Shown here: positions 16,001 through 24,347 of the stretch, in pieces
How positions within the stretch are numbered: the stretch's first letter is position 1
Layout: each line of letters opens with the position of its first letter
Origin: CAYYMD01 sp964472875
GTDB lineage: Bacteria; Planctomycetota; Phycisphaerae; SM23-33
Reading direction: 5' to 3'
Assembly (NCBI GenBank): GCA_964472875.1
Contig: CAYYMD010000023.1
Span: 1-46,385, forward strand
DNA length: 46,385 bases
Program-made: the position numbers and the translations under genes
The notes under the pieces: model-generated
The model's database searches: none
What the model was told of the DNA's origin: nothing
The model's input: only the letters and a program-made list of their open reading frames with translations

Positions 16001-17014
16001 CTACTCGTTCGGATACAGGTGATTCAGGATATCACTGGTGGCAGGCACATCTACGTTATTGTCCCTGAGAAATGACATCAGCGGCTCGAAGTGTTGCTGT
16101 GTTGCCTCTGTGTAAGGAATGAGAGGAGTGAACGCCAGATGCTTTGAAACATCTTGGCTAAACCCGCCGTAGGCGGGCATCTCAAGCATCGCCACAAGCT
16201 GCGGGTCGCGAGGATTGGCCAGGGCTTTGTTGCTGTATCGAAGGATCGTTTCCACAACTTTCTTCGCCTGGCCGGGATTTTGCTCCACCCACCGCTTGCT
16301 TATCAGCCCTGCGCCTGCCGGGGCGCGCTTGCCGTTAAATACCCTTCTGGAAGCCGGGCAGTTCTCTAAAACGGCGAATTTATCTTCGGCGGCTTTTGCA
16401 CGTGCCACATCTGCACCAAGGACGTGTACGGCACCAAAATCTCCTCCCTTCAGTCCCAGAAGCGCATTTTGCGGATTGTAGGGACGAACCGTCATGTCCA
16501 CCCCAACATCCTTCACGATCGCCTGACCGATCAATGTGTTCTGCTTGGCGGGAATCACGCCCAGCGCCTGATCGGCAAGTGACTGCCATTTAGTTTCACC
16601 TGTTTCGGGGCGCTTGGTAACAATAGCGTCAAACTCCGCAGTCGGAGAAAAACATTGGAGAACAAAAATGTAATAATTCGCCTTGCCGGTACGAATGTCT
16701 TCCAGCACGGGCTCAAGGGGCATCACAGTGACAAGGTCGACGTTGCCGGCTCTCAATGCCTGCAGCAATACATGGGGCGGCCCGTAACCTCGCGTTTTGG
16801 TTTCAACGCCAAATTGCTTGAATGCACCATTCTCGTGAGCCCACAGGGCGCCCATATCTGCCGGCAGGCTTGCCCTGTACCCGATATCTAATTTAACGTG
16901 CGCGCCAGTAGTATTATCCTCGTCGTCTTTGGTGCAGCCTTCACACCCGAGTATAAATGCCGTAAAAAGGAGTAATCCTATAATAATAGGACGCATAGTC
17001 GTATTACGACGCAT
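16001..17014 (-). CDS. Lipoprotein substrate-binding protein, SsuA/NMT1-like
   Basis: The protein is 337 residues from the ATG at 17014 (GGGAG 7 bases before). It has a signal peptide with a lipobox (FILGC, lipidated Cys near residue 24). The type II periplasmic binding fold continues with GYRASLPADMGALWAHENG, ETKTRGYGPP, and LRAGNVDLVTVMPLEP. These match the NMT1/SsuA class that binds sulfonates, nitrate or pyrimidine precursors. Cysteines just after the lipobox (CEGC) are unusual but tolerable. It is the first gene of the importer operon. Confidence 0.85.
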   Translation of the reverse strand: MRRNTTMRPIIIGLLLFTAFILGCEGCTKDDEDNTTGAHVKLDIGYRASLPADMGALWAHENGAFKQFGVETKTRGYGPPHVLLQALRAGNVDLVTVMPLEPVLEDIRTGKANYYIFVLQCFSPTAEFDAIVTKRPETGETKWQSLADQALGVIPAKQNTLIGQAIVKDVGVDMTVRPYNPQNALLGLKGGDFGAVHVLGADVARAKAAEDKFAVLENCPASRRVFNGKRAPAGAGLISKRWVEQNPGQAKKVVETILRYSNKALANPRDPQLVAMLEMPAYGGFSQDVSKHLAFTPLIPYTEATQQHFEPLMSFLRDNNVDVPATSDILNHLYPNE

Positions 17015-17093
17015 AGCCAATCTCCCGTTTGGATAATTTATCTCTGTTACACGAAAAAATGCTTGTTTTTTAAAATCCACATAACACCCGTAG

Positions 17094-17122
17094 AAAATAC
17101 GCTTGGCAAACCTTTACGTCAA
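17094..17122 (-). promoter_or_regulatory. Sigma70-type promoter of the ABC importer operon
   Basis: On the minus strand TTGACG (17122-17117) and TATTTT (17099-17094) are separated by 17 bases. The -10 is about 80 bases before the lipoprotein start. Confidence 0.5.
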
Positions 17123-17474
17123 GTTATCGCTTGCGTTTGATTCAATGTGTCTGCCCCCTATATTAACTTTCTGTCATACGATGAACGGATTCCAGATTAC
17201 TGATTCGCATGTCCATGCCAGCGGCTACAATGTCGCCTAAAAGCGCATTCCTGCCAAAATGACGCAGTCGCGGGGTGGCATCCGACAGGCGTGGGCGTAT
17301 AAATCCAACCTCCGGGCGTAAAGTCGCTCATCCCCACCTCGAAAATAGCCCGCGGTTGATTTTCGTCCTCAGGCCATTTTTTACAGGGGTTTATAAAATG
17401 ATTTTCCTTTTTATCGGCGGCGAATATAACCCGAAAAAATAATGAAAAACAAAAAACAATTCCCTTCCGCCCCA
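17123..17474. other. Intergenic stretch with a possible 44-codon minus-strand frame
   Basis: This region separates the importer operon from the HerA operon. On the minus strand a 44-codon frame (17197-17331, starting MSDFTPGGWIYTPTP) has GAGGTGGGG directly before its ATG and a TTTATAAA-like box about 60 bases upstream. It has Cys/His residues but no family I know. I do not count it as a gene. Nothing else is seen. Confidence 0.3.
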
Positions 17475-17490
17475 CCGAAACCTTTATAAA
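17475..17490 (+). promoter_or_regulatory. CCGAAA-NN-TTTATAAA element upstream of the HerA operon
   Basis: CCGAAACCTTTATAAA on the plus strand. The box ends 37 bases before the ATG at 17528, predicting a leader of about 12-15 bases. No bacterial -35 is placed correctly relative to the TATAAA. It is the only plus-strand copy of the five exact elements. Confidence 0.6.
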
Positions 17491-17527
17491 CCACCCTGTC
17501 TTTCTGTTCTCACTGGAAAGTTACACC

Positions 17528-18238
17528 ATGGCACTTTACAACCCTTACAAACCATCCGAGAAAGAAGCCGGCCTGGCAGATGACTCAGCATTCACAGCTG
17601 ACTCTGAGAAATTTCTCAACACATACAATAGGTATCCAGGCCATTGCAGCTTTGACAACTTTTCAGGAGATCCTCACAATAACATCAGGGAAATCTCCCA
17701 TGATTATGACCTGAACGAATATCTCGTCTCACTTGACCAGACACTCCAGCCGGAGGGCTTTTTCGAATCATCCCGCGACCAGCCGTCGGACCTGCTTGAG
17801 AAGATCACATCCAACCTCACGCATCAGCACAGGGTATCCAGCCGGCAACTGGCACAATCAATCATTCACAGAAGGCAACTGGCCGAAAAACACCGCCAGG
17901 AGCTCAATGACAGACTGGAGGAACTTATCGGATTTCGCTCCTGGACCAGGATGCTCTCTCCCCCGGACGGAGGTCCACAAGGCCTCTCTATAAACAGGCA
18001 GATCATGTCCATTGAAAAGCAAAAAAGAGATATTCAGCTTAAACTGTGGAAAGACACCATCAAGCTGCAGGAAAGGCTGCTGGAAGAAAGAAATCTCTAC
18101 CAGGCATCACAGAGGAGGGCCTCTCTTTTATCCGGCGGGGACTATCACCATCATAATTATGAAACAAGATCACAACCAGGCCAGGGTCAGGCAGCTCTGC
18201 CGCCAGCTGAAGCCTATTATCGGCAAGAAGGCGGATGA
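17528..18238 (+). CDS. Coiled-coil protein, partner of the HerA-type ATPase
   Basis: The 236-residue protein has a disordered, Asn/Tyr/Pro-rich N-terminal half. Helical coiled-coil segments follow (HRRQLAEKHRQELNDRLEELI and IEKQKRDIQLKLWKDTIKLQERLLEERN). Its last 80 bases overlap the HerA gene start in another frame, implying coupled expression. No known family is recognised. Proteins in this position could be adaptors or substrates of the pump. It is the first gene behind the CCGAAA/TATA element. Confidence 0.6.
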   Translation: MALYNPYKPSEKEAGLADDSAFTADSEKFLNTYNRYPGHCSFDNFSGDPHNNIREISHDYDLNEYLVSLDQTLQPEGFFESSRDQPSDLLEKITSNLTHQHRVSSRQLAQSIIHRRQLAEKHRQELNDRLEELIGFRSWTRMLSPPDGGPQGLSINRQIMSIEKQKRDIQLKLWKDTIKLQERLLEERNLYQASQRRASLLSGGDYHHHNYETRSQPGQGQAALPPAEAYYRQEGG

Positions 18239-19910
18239 TGTCTGGCTGGCGTACCTGGCCGAGAATCAGGAAGGGAAAGACCAGCTCCAGGAATACCTGG
18301 AGATCATCGCAGCCAGGCATTTCATGGAAAATTTAGACCAGGACCAGGCCGTTCTAGTCCCGCCCGAGGCCGAACAGGCCAGGGGCGAATACACGCTCGG
18401 CGATGTTGTCTACAACCAGCAGGAACTGTTTGAGTTCGGCCTGAGAGAAGATGAATGGGTCCAGCACGTGGGGATCTTCGGCAGGTCGGGCGGCGGCAAG
18501 ACCAATCTGGGCCTCCTTATCACAAAGAAGCTGCTCAAACGCGGCAAGCCCTTCCTTGTCTTTGACTGGAAAAGGAACTACCGCGATCTGCTGACCACGG
18601 AAGGATATGAAGATGTGGCAGTCTACACCATAGGCAGGTCCGTTATGCCGTTTTCATTCAATCCCCTGATCCCCCCGCCGCAGACCAATCCCACCACGTG
18701 GCTGAAGAAGATCATCGACGTCATAGCACACGCCTACATGCTGGGCAACGGCGTAATATACATGCTCCAGGAGGCCATAGACTCCGCCTACAGAGAAGCC
18801 GGAGTATACGACGGTTCCGTCGAAAAATGGCCCACATTCAAGGATATATACCAGAGACTAAAACAAAAGCAGTCCGCCGGCAGGGAGGCCGGGTGGCTGT
18901 CTTCGGCGCTGCGGGCCATGGCCAGTCTGTGCTTCGGCGAGATGGACCGGCTGGTCAATCAACGCTCCGCCGACAGTCAAAACATTCAAAAATTACTGGC
19001 CAGGCCGGCCATACTCGAACTTGACGCCCTGACTCAGTCGGACAAGGTCCTTTTTGTAAGCGCCCTGCTTCTGTGGATACACCACTTCAGGATGACCGAG
19101 TCCGACAGGGAAATTTTCAAGCACGCCATTATCATAGAAGAGGCACATCACATCCTTTCAAATGAGAGGAGAAGTCTGCTGGGCGGCCAGAGCGTCATGG
19201 AGATCACATTCAGGGAGATAAGGGAATTCGGCGAGTCGCTTATCATACTGGACCAGCACCCCTCGCAGATATCCATGCCCGCCCTGGGCAACACCTACTG
19301 TACTGTATGCTTTAATCTGAAACACAAAACGGATGTCAACGCCATATCGCAGGCCATGTTCCTAAAAGATCAGCAAAAAGACGTTGTGGGCAATCTTCCC
19401 ATAGGCCAGGCGGTTGTCCGCCTCCAGGGCAGGATCAACGGCCCCTTTGTCGTCAAGGTGCCTGAATTCAATCTCAAAAAGGGCTCCCTGTCCGATGCCG
19501 GCCTCATCACACACATGACAAGACTCGGCCTGTACTCGGAAAGGAAACACGCACCTCACTTGAATTATCAGCCGCCAGGCCCGGCCGGCGCCGCTGACAT
19601 CCACGCTTCCAGTGCGTCAACCTCAAATAACCCATCCCCGGACAGAGAAAGCAAAAGCGCCATGCCGTCACTTAGGGAAAAATTTCTAAAAGACGTCAGT
19701 GAACTGCCTGAAAGCGGCATTGCGGCCAGGTATAAGCGCCTCGGAATCAGCGTCAGGCAGGGCCAGAAGATAAAAGACCTCTGCGTCCAGAAGGGCCTGA
19801 TACGCGAACACCGCGAAATCACAAACAAAGGCCGCAGGAAAGTTATTCGCTTAACCGAAAAAGGCGCCCTTGCATTGTCAAAAGAGGATATCCGAATGGA
19901 GGACAGATAG
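18159..19910 (+). CDS. HerA/VirB4-type hexameric DNA-translocating ATPase with C-terminal winged helix
   Basis: From the ATG at 18159 the protein is 583 residues. It has Walker A GRSGGGKTNLGLL near residue 110, then VFDWKRNYRDLL. Walker B is HAIIIEEAHHIL, followed by FREIREFGESLIILDQHPSQI with the sensor-like Gln and an arginine-rich region, as in archaeal HerA-like (COG0433) pumps. The C-terminus carries a winged helix (ARYKRLGISVRQGQKIKDLC ... GLIREH). The longer in-frame extension to 18012 lies inside the coiled-coil gene and was rejected. No SD precedes the ATG, so translation may be coupled to the overlapping upstream gene. Likely roles are DNA packaging, conjugation or end processing for a mobile element. 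Confidence 0.85.
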   Translation: MKQDHNQARVRQLCRQLKPIIGKKADDVWLAYLAENQEGKDQLQEYLEIIAARHFMENLDQDQAVLVPPEAEQARGEYTLGDVVYNQQELFEFGLREDEWVQHVGIFGRSGGGKTNLGLLITKKLLKRGKPFLVFDWKRNYRDLLTTEGYEDVAVYTIGRSVMPFSFNPLIPPPQTNPTTWLKKIIDVIAHAYMLGNGVIYMLQEAIDSAYREAGVYDGSVEKWPTFKDIYQRLKQKQSAGREAGWLSSALRAMASLCFGEMDRLVNQRSADSQNIQKLLARPAILELDALTQSDKVLFVSALLLWIHHFRMTESDREIFKHAIIIEEAHHILSNERRSLLGGQSVMEITFREIREFGESLIILDQHPSQISMPALGNTYCTVCFNLKHKTDVNAISQAMFLKDQQKDVVGNLPIGQAVVRLQGRINGPFVVKVPEFNLKKGSLSDAGLITHMTRLGLYSERKHAPHLNYQPPGPAGAADIHASSASTSNNPSPDRESKSAMPSLREKFLKDVSELPESGIAARYKRLGISVRQGQKIKDLCVQKGLIREHREITNKGRRKVIRLTEKGALALSKEDIRMEDR

Positions 19911-20308
19911 TTTTGATTATTTAAAATCGCTCAAATTTTCGTTTACATGTCGCTGGCGACTATGTCTTGTTTTTCATCGGCAGCACTCCTGCCTATACCT
20001 GATGCCAGAGAAATGTCGCGGACGATGCGACAATGCTTGTCTCGTGGGATACCGTGGCCTGTGGGGCCTTGAAAGAATTCAGTCATCGACTACACCTCTC
20101 GCATCTCAAAAAGAACCGCCATCAATCAATATTACGTCGGTCTACTTTTTTATTTTAACCCCACGCTGATAAGTAATACTGCCCTGCTCCTGGCAAAAGA
20201 GAAAAAAGAGATAAATGAGTAAAGAATTTTGCCAAATATTTTTCCACACGGACTTGACTTAAGTCGTAGATTGAGTCCACTGTATGTGTGCGTTTTTGGG
20301 AGATTGAA
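19911..20308. other. Intergenic region between herA-like gene and antitoxin
   Basis: About 400 bases without a supported gene on either strand. The long minus-strand frames here overlap the antitoxin gene and read Ser/Arg-rich, shadow-like peptides. No terminator with a T-tract is obvious after the HerA-type gene. Confidence 0.4.
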
Positions 20309-20548
20309 GTGGACCGCGTAAACATACAAGAGGCACGGCGGCGACTGAGCAAACTGGTGGACGATGCCGAGCGGGGCGAATCGGTGGTCATTACCCGCCA
20401 TGGCAAGAAAGTGGCGCGCATCGAGCCGGTAAGGAAGGCCGGGGGCAGGACGCTTCCCGATCTGTCGAAATTCCGGCAATCTATAAAAGCCGGCGGCAAG
20501 GGGCTGTCCAGAACTGTCATTGAGCGGCGAAGGCGCAACAGACACTGA
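20309..20548 (+). CDS. Phd/YefM-family antitoxin (orphan)
   Basis: From a GTG at 20309, with GGAG 6 bases before it, the protein is 79 residues. It begins with the Phd/YefM DNA-binding fold: VNIQEARRRLSKLVDDAERGESVVI followed by TRHGKKVARIEPV matches the family closely. The C-terminal half is basic and would be the toxin-binding segment. Antitoxins of this type repress their own operon and neutralise a RelE, Doc or PIN toxin. No toxin gene follows within the next 700 bases or precedes it, so it is an orphan, a remnant, or partners a toxin elsewhere. Confidence 0.85.
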   Translation: MDRVNIQEARRRLSKLVDDAERGESVVITRHGKKVARIEPVRKAGGRTLPDLSKFRQSIKAGGKGLSRTVIERRRRNRH

Positions 20549-20624
20549 TTACCTGCATAGACATAGGCATAGGCGGCTGTGGCCGGAATGAAGTTGTCGA
20601 GAACCGAATTTATATCCTCCTTGA

Positions 20625-20650
20625 GAGTTATTCGATTAACCGAATAACTC
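20625..20650. repeat. Perfect 10-bp inverted repeat with 6-base spacer
   Basis: GAGTTATTCG at 20625-20634 and CGAATAACTC at 20641-20650 are exact reverse complements around ATTAAC. No T-tract follows, so a terminator is unlikely. An operator or recombinase site fits better. Confidence 0.6.
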
Positions 20651-20976
20651 CTCAAAAAATTTTTACACGCCTTTAAATGGCAGTTTTTATACTTCGAGAT
20701 ATATTTCTCTGCCTATGCAAATAAATGCCGCCAGAGGCCCTGAAAACGCCGCTAAAAGCACATCCCGGGCCGCTTGCAGGTGTTTATTTCATGCTGCAAG
20801 AAGCGCGTCATTCTTAAACTGCGCGTAAAAAAGAGTGTGTGGAGTTTATGCGTCAGGTTTACCCGATACCCGATAGATATACCTGTCACTGCATCCGTCT
20901 GTAGAACCGAATAGATAACCGTGACAACCTGCTATGGCGCACCGGCGGCTGAATCGGATCTGTAAGACAAGGCGGC

Positions 20977-20984
20977 TTTATAAA
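20977..20984. promoter_or_regulatory. TTTATAAA box in the 20.5-21.2 kb non-coding region
   Basis: On the minus strand the box is preceded by AGAAAGG, a plausible BRE. On the plus strand its downstream sequence resembles that after the HerA-operon box. No start codon lies 20-45 bases away in either direction, so it would have to drive a non-coding RNA or be fortuitous. Confidence 0.25.
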
Positions 20985-21247
20985 CCTTTCTCACCACTTC
21001 TCAGTGACAACACACAAGGGCCACGGGCACACTTTTTTTGCGGCCTCACGCGTTAACTCCACTATATCTTTAAACATTGCGGAATTATTCCGCCGCAGAA
21101 TTTATGTTTTTTTACAAGCAACGCCGACAAAAAGTCAAAGTCATTTTGCCCCACAGTCATGCCATGCCTACTAAAACAGGCGGGAGAGCAGGACCGAGGC
21201 CCCACTCCCCCGCCGCATCTTGTCTTCGAATTTGCCGGCTCTACATC

Positions 21248-21922
21248 TCAGCCGACGGGCCGGACCGTCATCTCGCCGGCCAGCAGGTTCACGTTGAGAT
21301 CCGCCTCCACGGGCAGCCCGCGCAGCCACTTTGCGAACTGAGCCAGCATCAGGCCCGCGGCCGTGTTGGCGCAGTAGATAGTGGTCTTGGCCGTGCAGGC
21401 GCCATGGTAGGCCCGGCCGGGCGAAAACAGTGTCCGCGGATAATGCTCCCTGCCGGTGACGTCGCAGGCGGTTATCACGCGGATGACCTCGGCGGTCATG
21501 CGGCCGTCGCAGAAAAACGAGCAACGGTCCCGGACGGCCTGCCAGATCAGCCGGCGGGTATCCACCCGGTCGACGCAGCAGAATACCACGTCGCCGATGT
21601 CCATGCTCCGCCTGAAACGGTCATTTACCTGGTGCACTTCGAGATGATGATTGATCTGCTGGCACAGGTCCGCAGTCGCCTCGACCTTCGGCCTGCCCAG
21701 GTCGTCCTGCAGGAAACCCTGGCTGGCAAGGTTGCTTTCCTCGACAACGTCGAAGTCCACAAGCTCCAGCCACGGGATCCCCATGGCCGCCAGTTGCAGT
21801 GCCACCTGCCTTCCCACGGCCCCGGCGCCGATCACGGTGGCCTTTCGGTGGGCCAGCCGCTGCGGCGGCACCAGGTCGCGCTGCCTCGAATATCTCTCAG
21901 AATTCCATTTCATCGTATTCAT
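21248..21922 (-). CDS. E1-like ThiF/MoeB-family adenylating enzyme of a ubiquitin-like system
   Basis: The protein is 224 residues from the ATG at 21922. It begins with the E1 arginine region (SERYSRQRDLV), then the Rossmann loop VIGAGAVGRQV and the acidic loop LVDFDVVEESNLASQGF that binds ATP-Mg. The C-terminal part (GACTAKTTIYCANTAAG) matches plasmid-type ThiF proteins and supplies Cys candidates for thioester formation. It should adenylate the C-terminus of the nearby ubiquitin-like protein. The start overlaps the JAMM gene by 26 bases. It is the last gene of the minus-strand cascade and is short for an E1, with no separate catalytic-Cys domain. Confidence 0.85.
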   Translation of the reverse strand: MNTMKWNSERYSRQRDLVPPQRLAHRKATVIGAGAVGRQVALQLAAMGIPWLELVDFDVVEESNLASQGFLQDDLGRPKVEATADLCQQINHHLEVHQVNDRFRRSMDIGDVVFCCVDRVDTRRLIWQAVRDRCSFFCDGRMTAEVIRVITACDVTGREHYPRTLFSPGRAYHGACTAKTTIYCANTAAGLMLAQFAKWLRGLPVEADLNVNLLAGEMTVRPVG

Positions 21923-22703
21923 CGCACACCTCGCTTTCTTCCAGTGTCCGGGCCGCCATCTCAAGGTCTTCAAGGACGGCGGACCTTTCTTCGGGCTCCA
22001 TGGCCTGGAGGTCCTGGAGCCAGTGCTCGGGGACGCCGCAGACGGCCGCTTCGTTTGCCAAATTGCCTCCGTCCCAGGGGTCGTGGAGATCGTCGAAATC
22101 GCCGGCGCCGGAGGCCGTCACCAGGCGCTCCTGCTTGATATTGGCCTTATATTCGGCCTCCCACGCCTTGTGATCGCTGGCGGCGAACGGCCGGGCGTAG
22201 TCCGCGCGGACAGGCACGGCCACAGAGCCGCCGGGACCGACGTTGAACTGCATCCTGGCGTACGTCCTGCCGGTTTTTCCCAGAACGAACATCACCGCCC
22301 AGTCGCATCCGCCGAAGACCCTGTGGAAGGTCTCCTCGTCCACGTTGCTGGGCTGGGGCGATTCGCCGGGATGGGTATGTAGCCAGAGTCTGGCGAACTG
22401 CTCCGGCCTCCTGCCGGCATCCACCTGTCTGTCGAAAAAATCCGCCACCGACCCGTCGTCGAACGACACGCTGACGGAAGTGACCTTCTGGGACACGGTC
22501 GCCACGTCCGCCACGTATAGCAGGTCGTCCGGCTCCGTGACGGCGAATCCGCCGATCTCCGTCTGGCCGTAGTCGCGGAAGAAAAGAAGTTTCGCCCACG
22601 CATACGGCGAGAATCTAAGCACGGGCTGTGCCGGCGTCGGCATCTCACATTCCCGCCTGCGGGCTGGCTGTCGTCGATTGTTAATGTCTGTTTTGGTTTT
22701 CAT
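21897..22703 (-). CDS. JAB/JAMM-domain metallopeptidase (deubiquitinase-like)
   Basis: From the ATG at 22703 (AGGAG 7 bases before, ATGA overlap with the E2 gene stop) the protein is 268 residues. A complete JAMM zinc site is visible: the upstream Glu in QTEIGGFAV, then LHTHPGESPQPSNVDEE, which fits H-x-H-x7-S-x2-D exactly. The C-terminal ~80 residues are acidic. By family knowledge it would cleave isopeptide bonds or trim the C-terminus of the ubiquitin-like partner. The long upstream extension of this frame lies within the E2-like gene and was not used. Confidence 0.88.
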   Translation of the reverse strand: MKTKTDINNRRQPARRRECEMPTPAQPVLRFSPYAWAKLLFFRDYGQTEIGGFAVTEPDDLLYVADVATVSQKVTSVSVSFDDGSVADFFDRQVDAGRRPEQFARLWLHTHPGESPQPSNVDEETFHRVFGGCDWAVMFVLGKTGRTYARMQFNVGPGGSVAVPVRADYARPFAASDHKAWEAEYKANIKQERLVTASGAGDFDDLHDPWDGGNLANEAAVCGVPEHWLQDLQAMEPEERSAVLEDLEMAARTLEESEVCDEYDEMEF

Positions 22704-23743
22704 GACAATTCTCCTGTGGTTGAAGATTCCACGGTCTTTTGGGATTCCTGAGGTTTCTGGGATTGCTGCTGGCCTTCCAGTTCCCTTCGCTGTTCGGCGC
22801 AGGGGCACTGATCGTCCTGGTGGCACCATATACACAGCCACCTGTCGCACTCCTCGCACATCTTCATGCATTTGGGACAGTACGTGTCCCCGCATGCAGG
22901 GCATTCCTCTATGCAGCCCTTGCACACGTATTCCTGGCATCCCTCGCAGAGAGTGATGCACTCGCTGCAGAAATCGTGCTCGCAGAAATGGCAAAAATAA
23001 CATTCTTCATTTGCCACGTAGCCGCATTCGTAGCAGGGAACGCCGTGCCAGTTCTCCAGGGCCACGTATGGGGACTCCCGGTTGTAGGTCTTCAGCACGG
23101 ACCCGACCATGGTAAAAAAATCGCTCACCCTGCCGCCCCGCAGGGCGTTCTCCATGGCCGCGCCGGCGTCGCCCTCGCACAGCGCCTCTTCGCTTACGTG
23201 CGGGTGCGTCACGGCGGAGTTTGACGCCGCAGGATGAGGATCCAGCGCTATCACGCGGTATATATCGCTGTGCCGCAGGCTGCATGCGCTCTGGAGAAAG
23301 AGTTGTATCTCGAACTGGCCGAGATAGACGTCCTCAAGCCGTATCGCCTCCGTAAAGACAGACAGCGACTTTGACTTGGGATCGTAGGAGACCACGGCGA
23401 ACTCGTCTTCCAGCTGTCTCAGCTCGGCCACGATCTCGCCGGCGGCGGGAACCCTGACATCCGCACTGCTGTATGATGCGTTTGCCTGGCTGGTGTGATA
23501 TGACATCTCCGCAAACAGTCTGTCCAGTCTCCTGGCGATCCTGGTGGCGGCCGCCGTCCAGTCCCTGTCGAGGCAGGCGGACAACTGGCGATGCAACTTC
23601 GCCACGCCCTCGGTCTGCTGCAGCAGAGATTTCAACCTCTCTGTCAGCTGCCTGTATCGATTGTGGCGGTAACGTCGTATTGCCAGTTGCAGTATGTCGG
23701 CGATCCTGAATCGTTGTTTTTCCGTAAGTACCTTGTCTTTCAT
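22700..23743 (-). CDS. E2-like conjugating domain fused to a RING-like multi-zinc Cys cluster
   Basis: The first ~110 of 347 residues are helical and coiled-coil-like. Residues ~110-240 form an E2-like domain: VTHPHVSEEALCEGDAG holds the H-P-H motif and the candidate catalytic Cys of prokaryotic E2s, followed by GRVSDFFTMVGSVLKTYN and SPYVALENW. The tail has at least ten Cys pairs (CYECG, CYFCHFC, CSECITLCEGC, CKGCIEECPACG, CPKC, CEEC, CIWC), a treble-clef or RING-like array that could act as the E3. It ends in a Gln/Ser-rich disordered tail. AAAGGA precedes the ATG. The E2/E3 assignment rests on motif memory, not on a search. Confidence 0.75.
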   Translation of the reverse strand: MKDKVLTEKQRFRIADILQLAIRRYRHNRYRQLTERLKSLLQQTEGVAKLHRQLSACLDRDWTAAATRIARRLDRLFAEMSYHTSQANASYSSADVRVPAAGEIVAELRQLEDEFAVVSYDPKSKSLSVFTEAIRLEDVYLGQFEIQLFLQSACSLRHSDIYRVIALDPHPAASNSAVTHPHVSEEALCEGDAGAAMENALRGGRVSDFFTMVGSVLKTYNRESPYVALENWHGVPCYECGYVANEECYFCHFCEHDFCSECITLCEGCQEYVCKGCIEECPACGDTYCPKCMKMCEECDRWLCIWCHQDDQCPCAEQRRELEGQQQSQKPQESQKTVESSTTGELS

Positions 23744-23843
23744 CTCGATATCCTTTCAATCTCTTAAAATCGTCTCGCCAAATAAAAAAGGCGCCCGCCG
23801 CCGAAGCAGCGAGCGCCCGTTCCGCTTCCAGGCCGGGGACCTC

Positions 23844-24065
23844 TCAGGCGGCGCCTTCAATCTTTGTCGGCGTCACCGTGACGCGGTCGCCTTCCTGAAG
23901 GACGTGGTCCCTGGCCACCGGCTGGCGGTTGACGCGTATCAGGTAATCCTCGGCCCTGCCGTGGGGCATTTTTTCAGAGAAAAACTGCTCCACAGTCATT
24001 CCCTCGGCTACCTGGATATAGTCCGCAAAACCGCCCCCGCCATTGTTAACATAAAGTATACGCAT
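23844..24065 (-). CDS. Ubiquitin-like beta-grasp protein (MoaD/ThiS-like)
   Basis: This 73-residue protein has the size and pattern of a beta-grasp modifier. It opens with MRILYVNNGGGGFADYI, then a helix (TVEQFFSEKMP), and ends in strands YLIRVNRQPV, DHVLQEGDRVTVTP and the tail KIEGAA. It ends in Gly-Ala-Ala rather than exposed Gly-Gly, so it may need trimming by the JAMM enzyme, or activation may use the single Gly. AAGGAG precedes the ATG. It lies between the DUF2958 and E2-like genes. Confidence 0.85.
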   Translation of the reverse strand: MRILYVNNGGGGFADYIQVAEGMTVEQFFSEKMPHGRAEDYLIRVNRQPVARDHVLQEGDRVTVTPTKIEGAA

Positions 24066-24347
24066 GATATAAACTCCTTATATTCTAAGATTTACAAAAC
24101 TCTTCCAAAACTTATCTGTCTCGTTGATTCAAAAATCGTTTGAAAGTTTAACTACTCAACTCTACTTGTTTTGACAGCCGCACGGGGCGGACTGCGCGCG
24201 GAGGTTCCTGTGCTGTGCATAATTGGTTCCTTTCATTGGGGATTAACTCGAACGGGCGATTGGGCTACGTGCCGCGATATGGTGACGTTTACAGAAATGC
24301 GGATGTGCGAATTTTAAATGACGGTCAGGAAATGCACGGCCGTACCA
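24066..24347. other. 282-base gap between Ubl and DUF2958 genes
   Basis: No gene supported. It is GC-mixed with no clear -35/-10 or TATA-like box. It may carry a leader for the Ubl-E2-JAMM-E1 transcript. Confidence 0.3.

Larger units (their letters stand above)
20549..21247. other. Non-coding 0.7-kb region with dyad and TATA-like box
   Basis: No gene is supported on either strand. It holds a perfect 10-bp inverted repeat (20625-20650), a minus-strand AAGGAGG directly beside it that has no start codon at usable spacing, and a very AT-rich stretch at 20650-20715. A TTTATAAA box lies at 20977-20984. The region downstream of that box on the plus strand (TTTATAAACC then TTCTCA-TG) resembles that of the HerA operon promoter, but only short T-runs follow. 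Confidence 0.4.

Noticed and set aside
17197..17475. 92-codon minus frame before the HerA operon
   Set aside because: Its first half is not protein-like. Only the last 44 codons have an RBS, and without a recognised family or homologues this stays a note.
20155..20655. 166-codon minus frame opposite the Phd antitoxin
   Set aside because: The Phd motif on the plus strand is unambiguous; the opposite frame is Ser/Arg-rich with no family features.
21077..22138. 353-codon plus-strand frame opposite the E1 and JAMM genes
   Set aside because: The minus strand carries complete E1 and JAMM motifs. This frame reads Arg/Gly/His/Pro-rich sequence typical of a high-GC antisense shadow.
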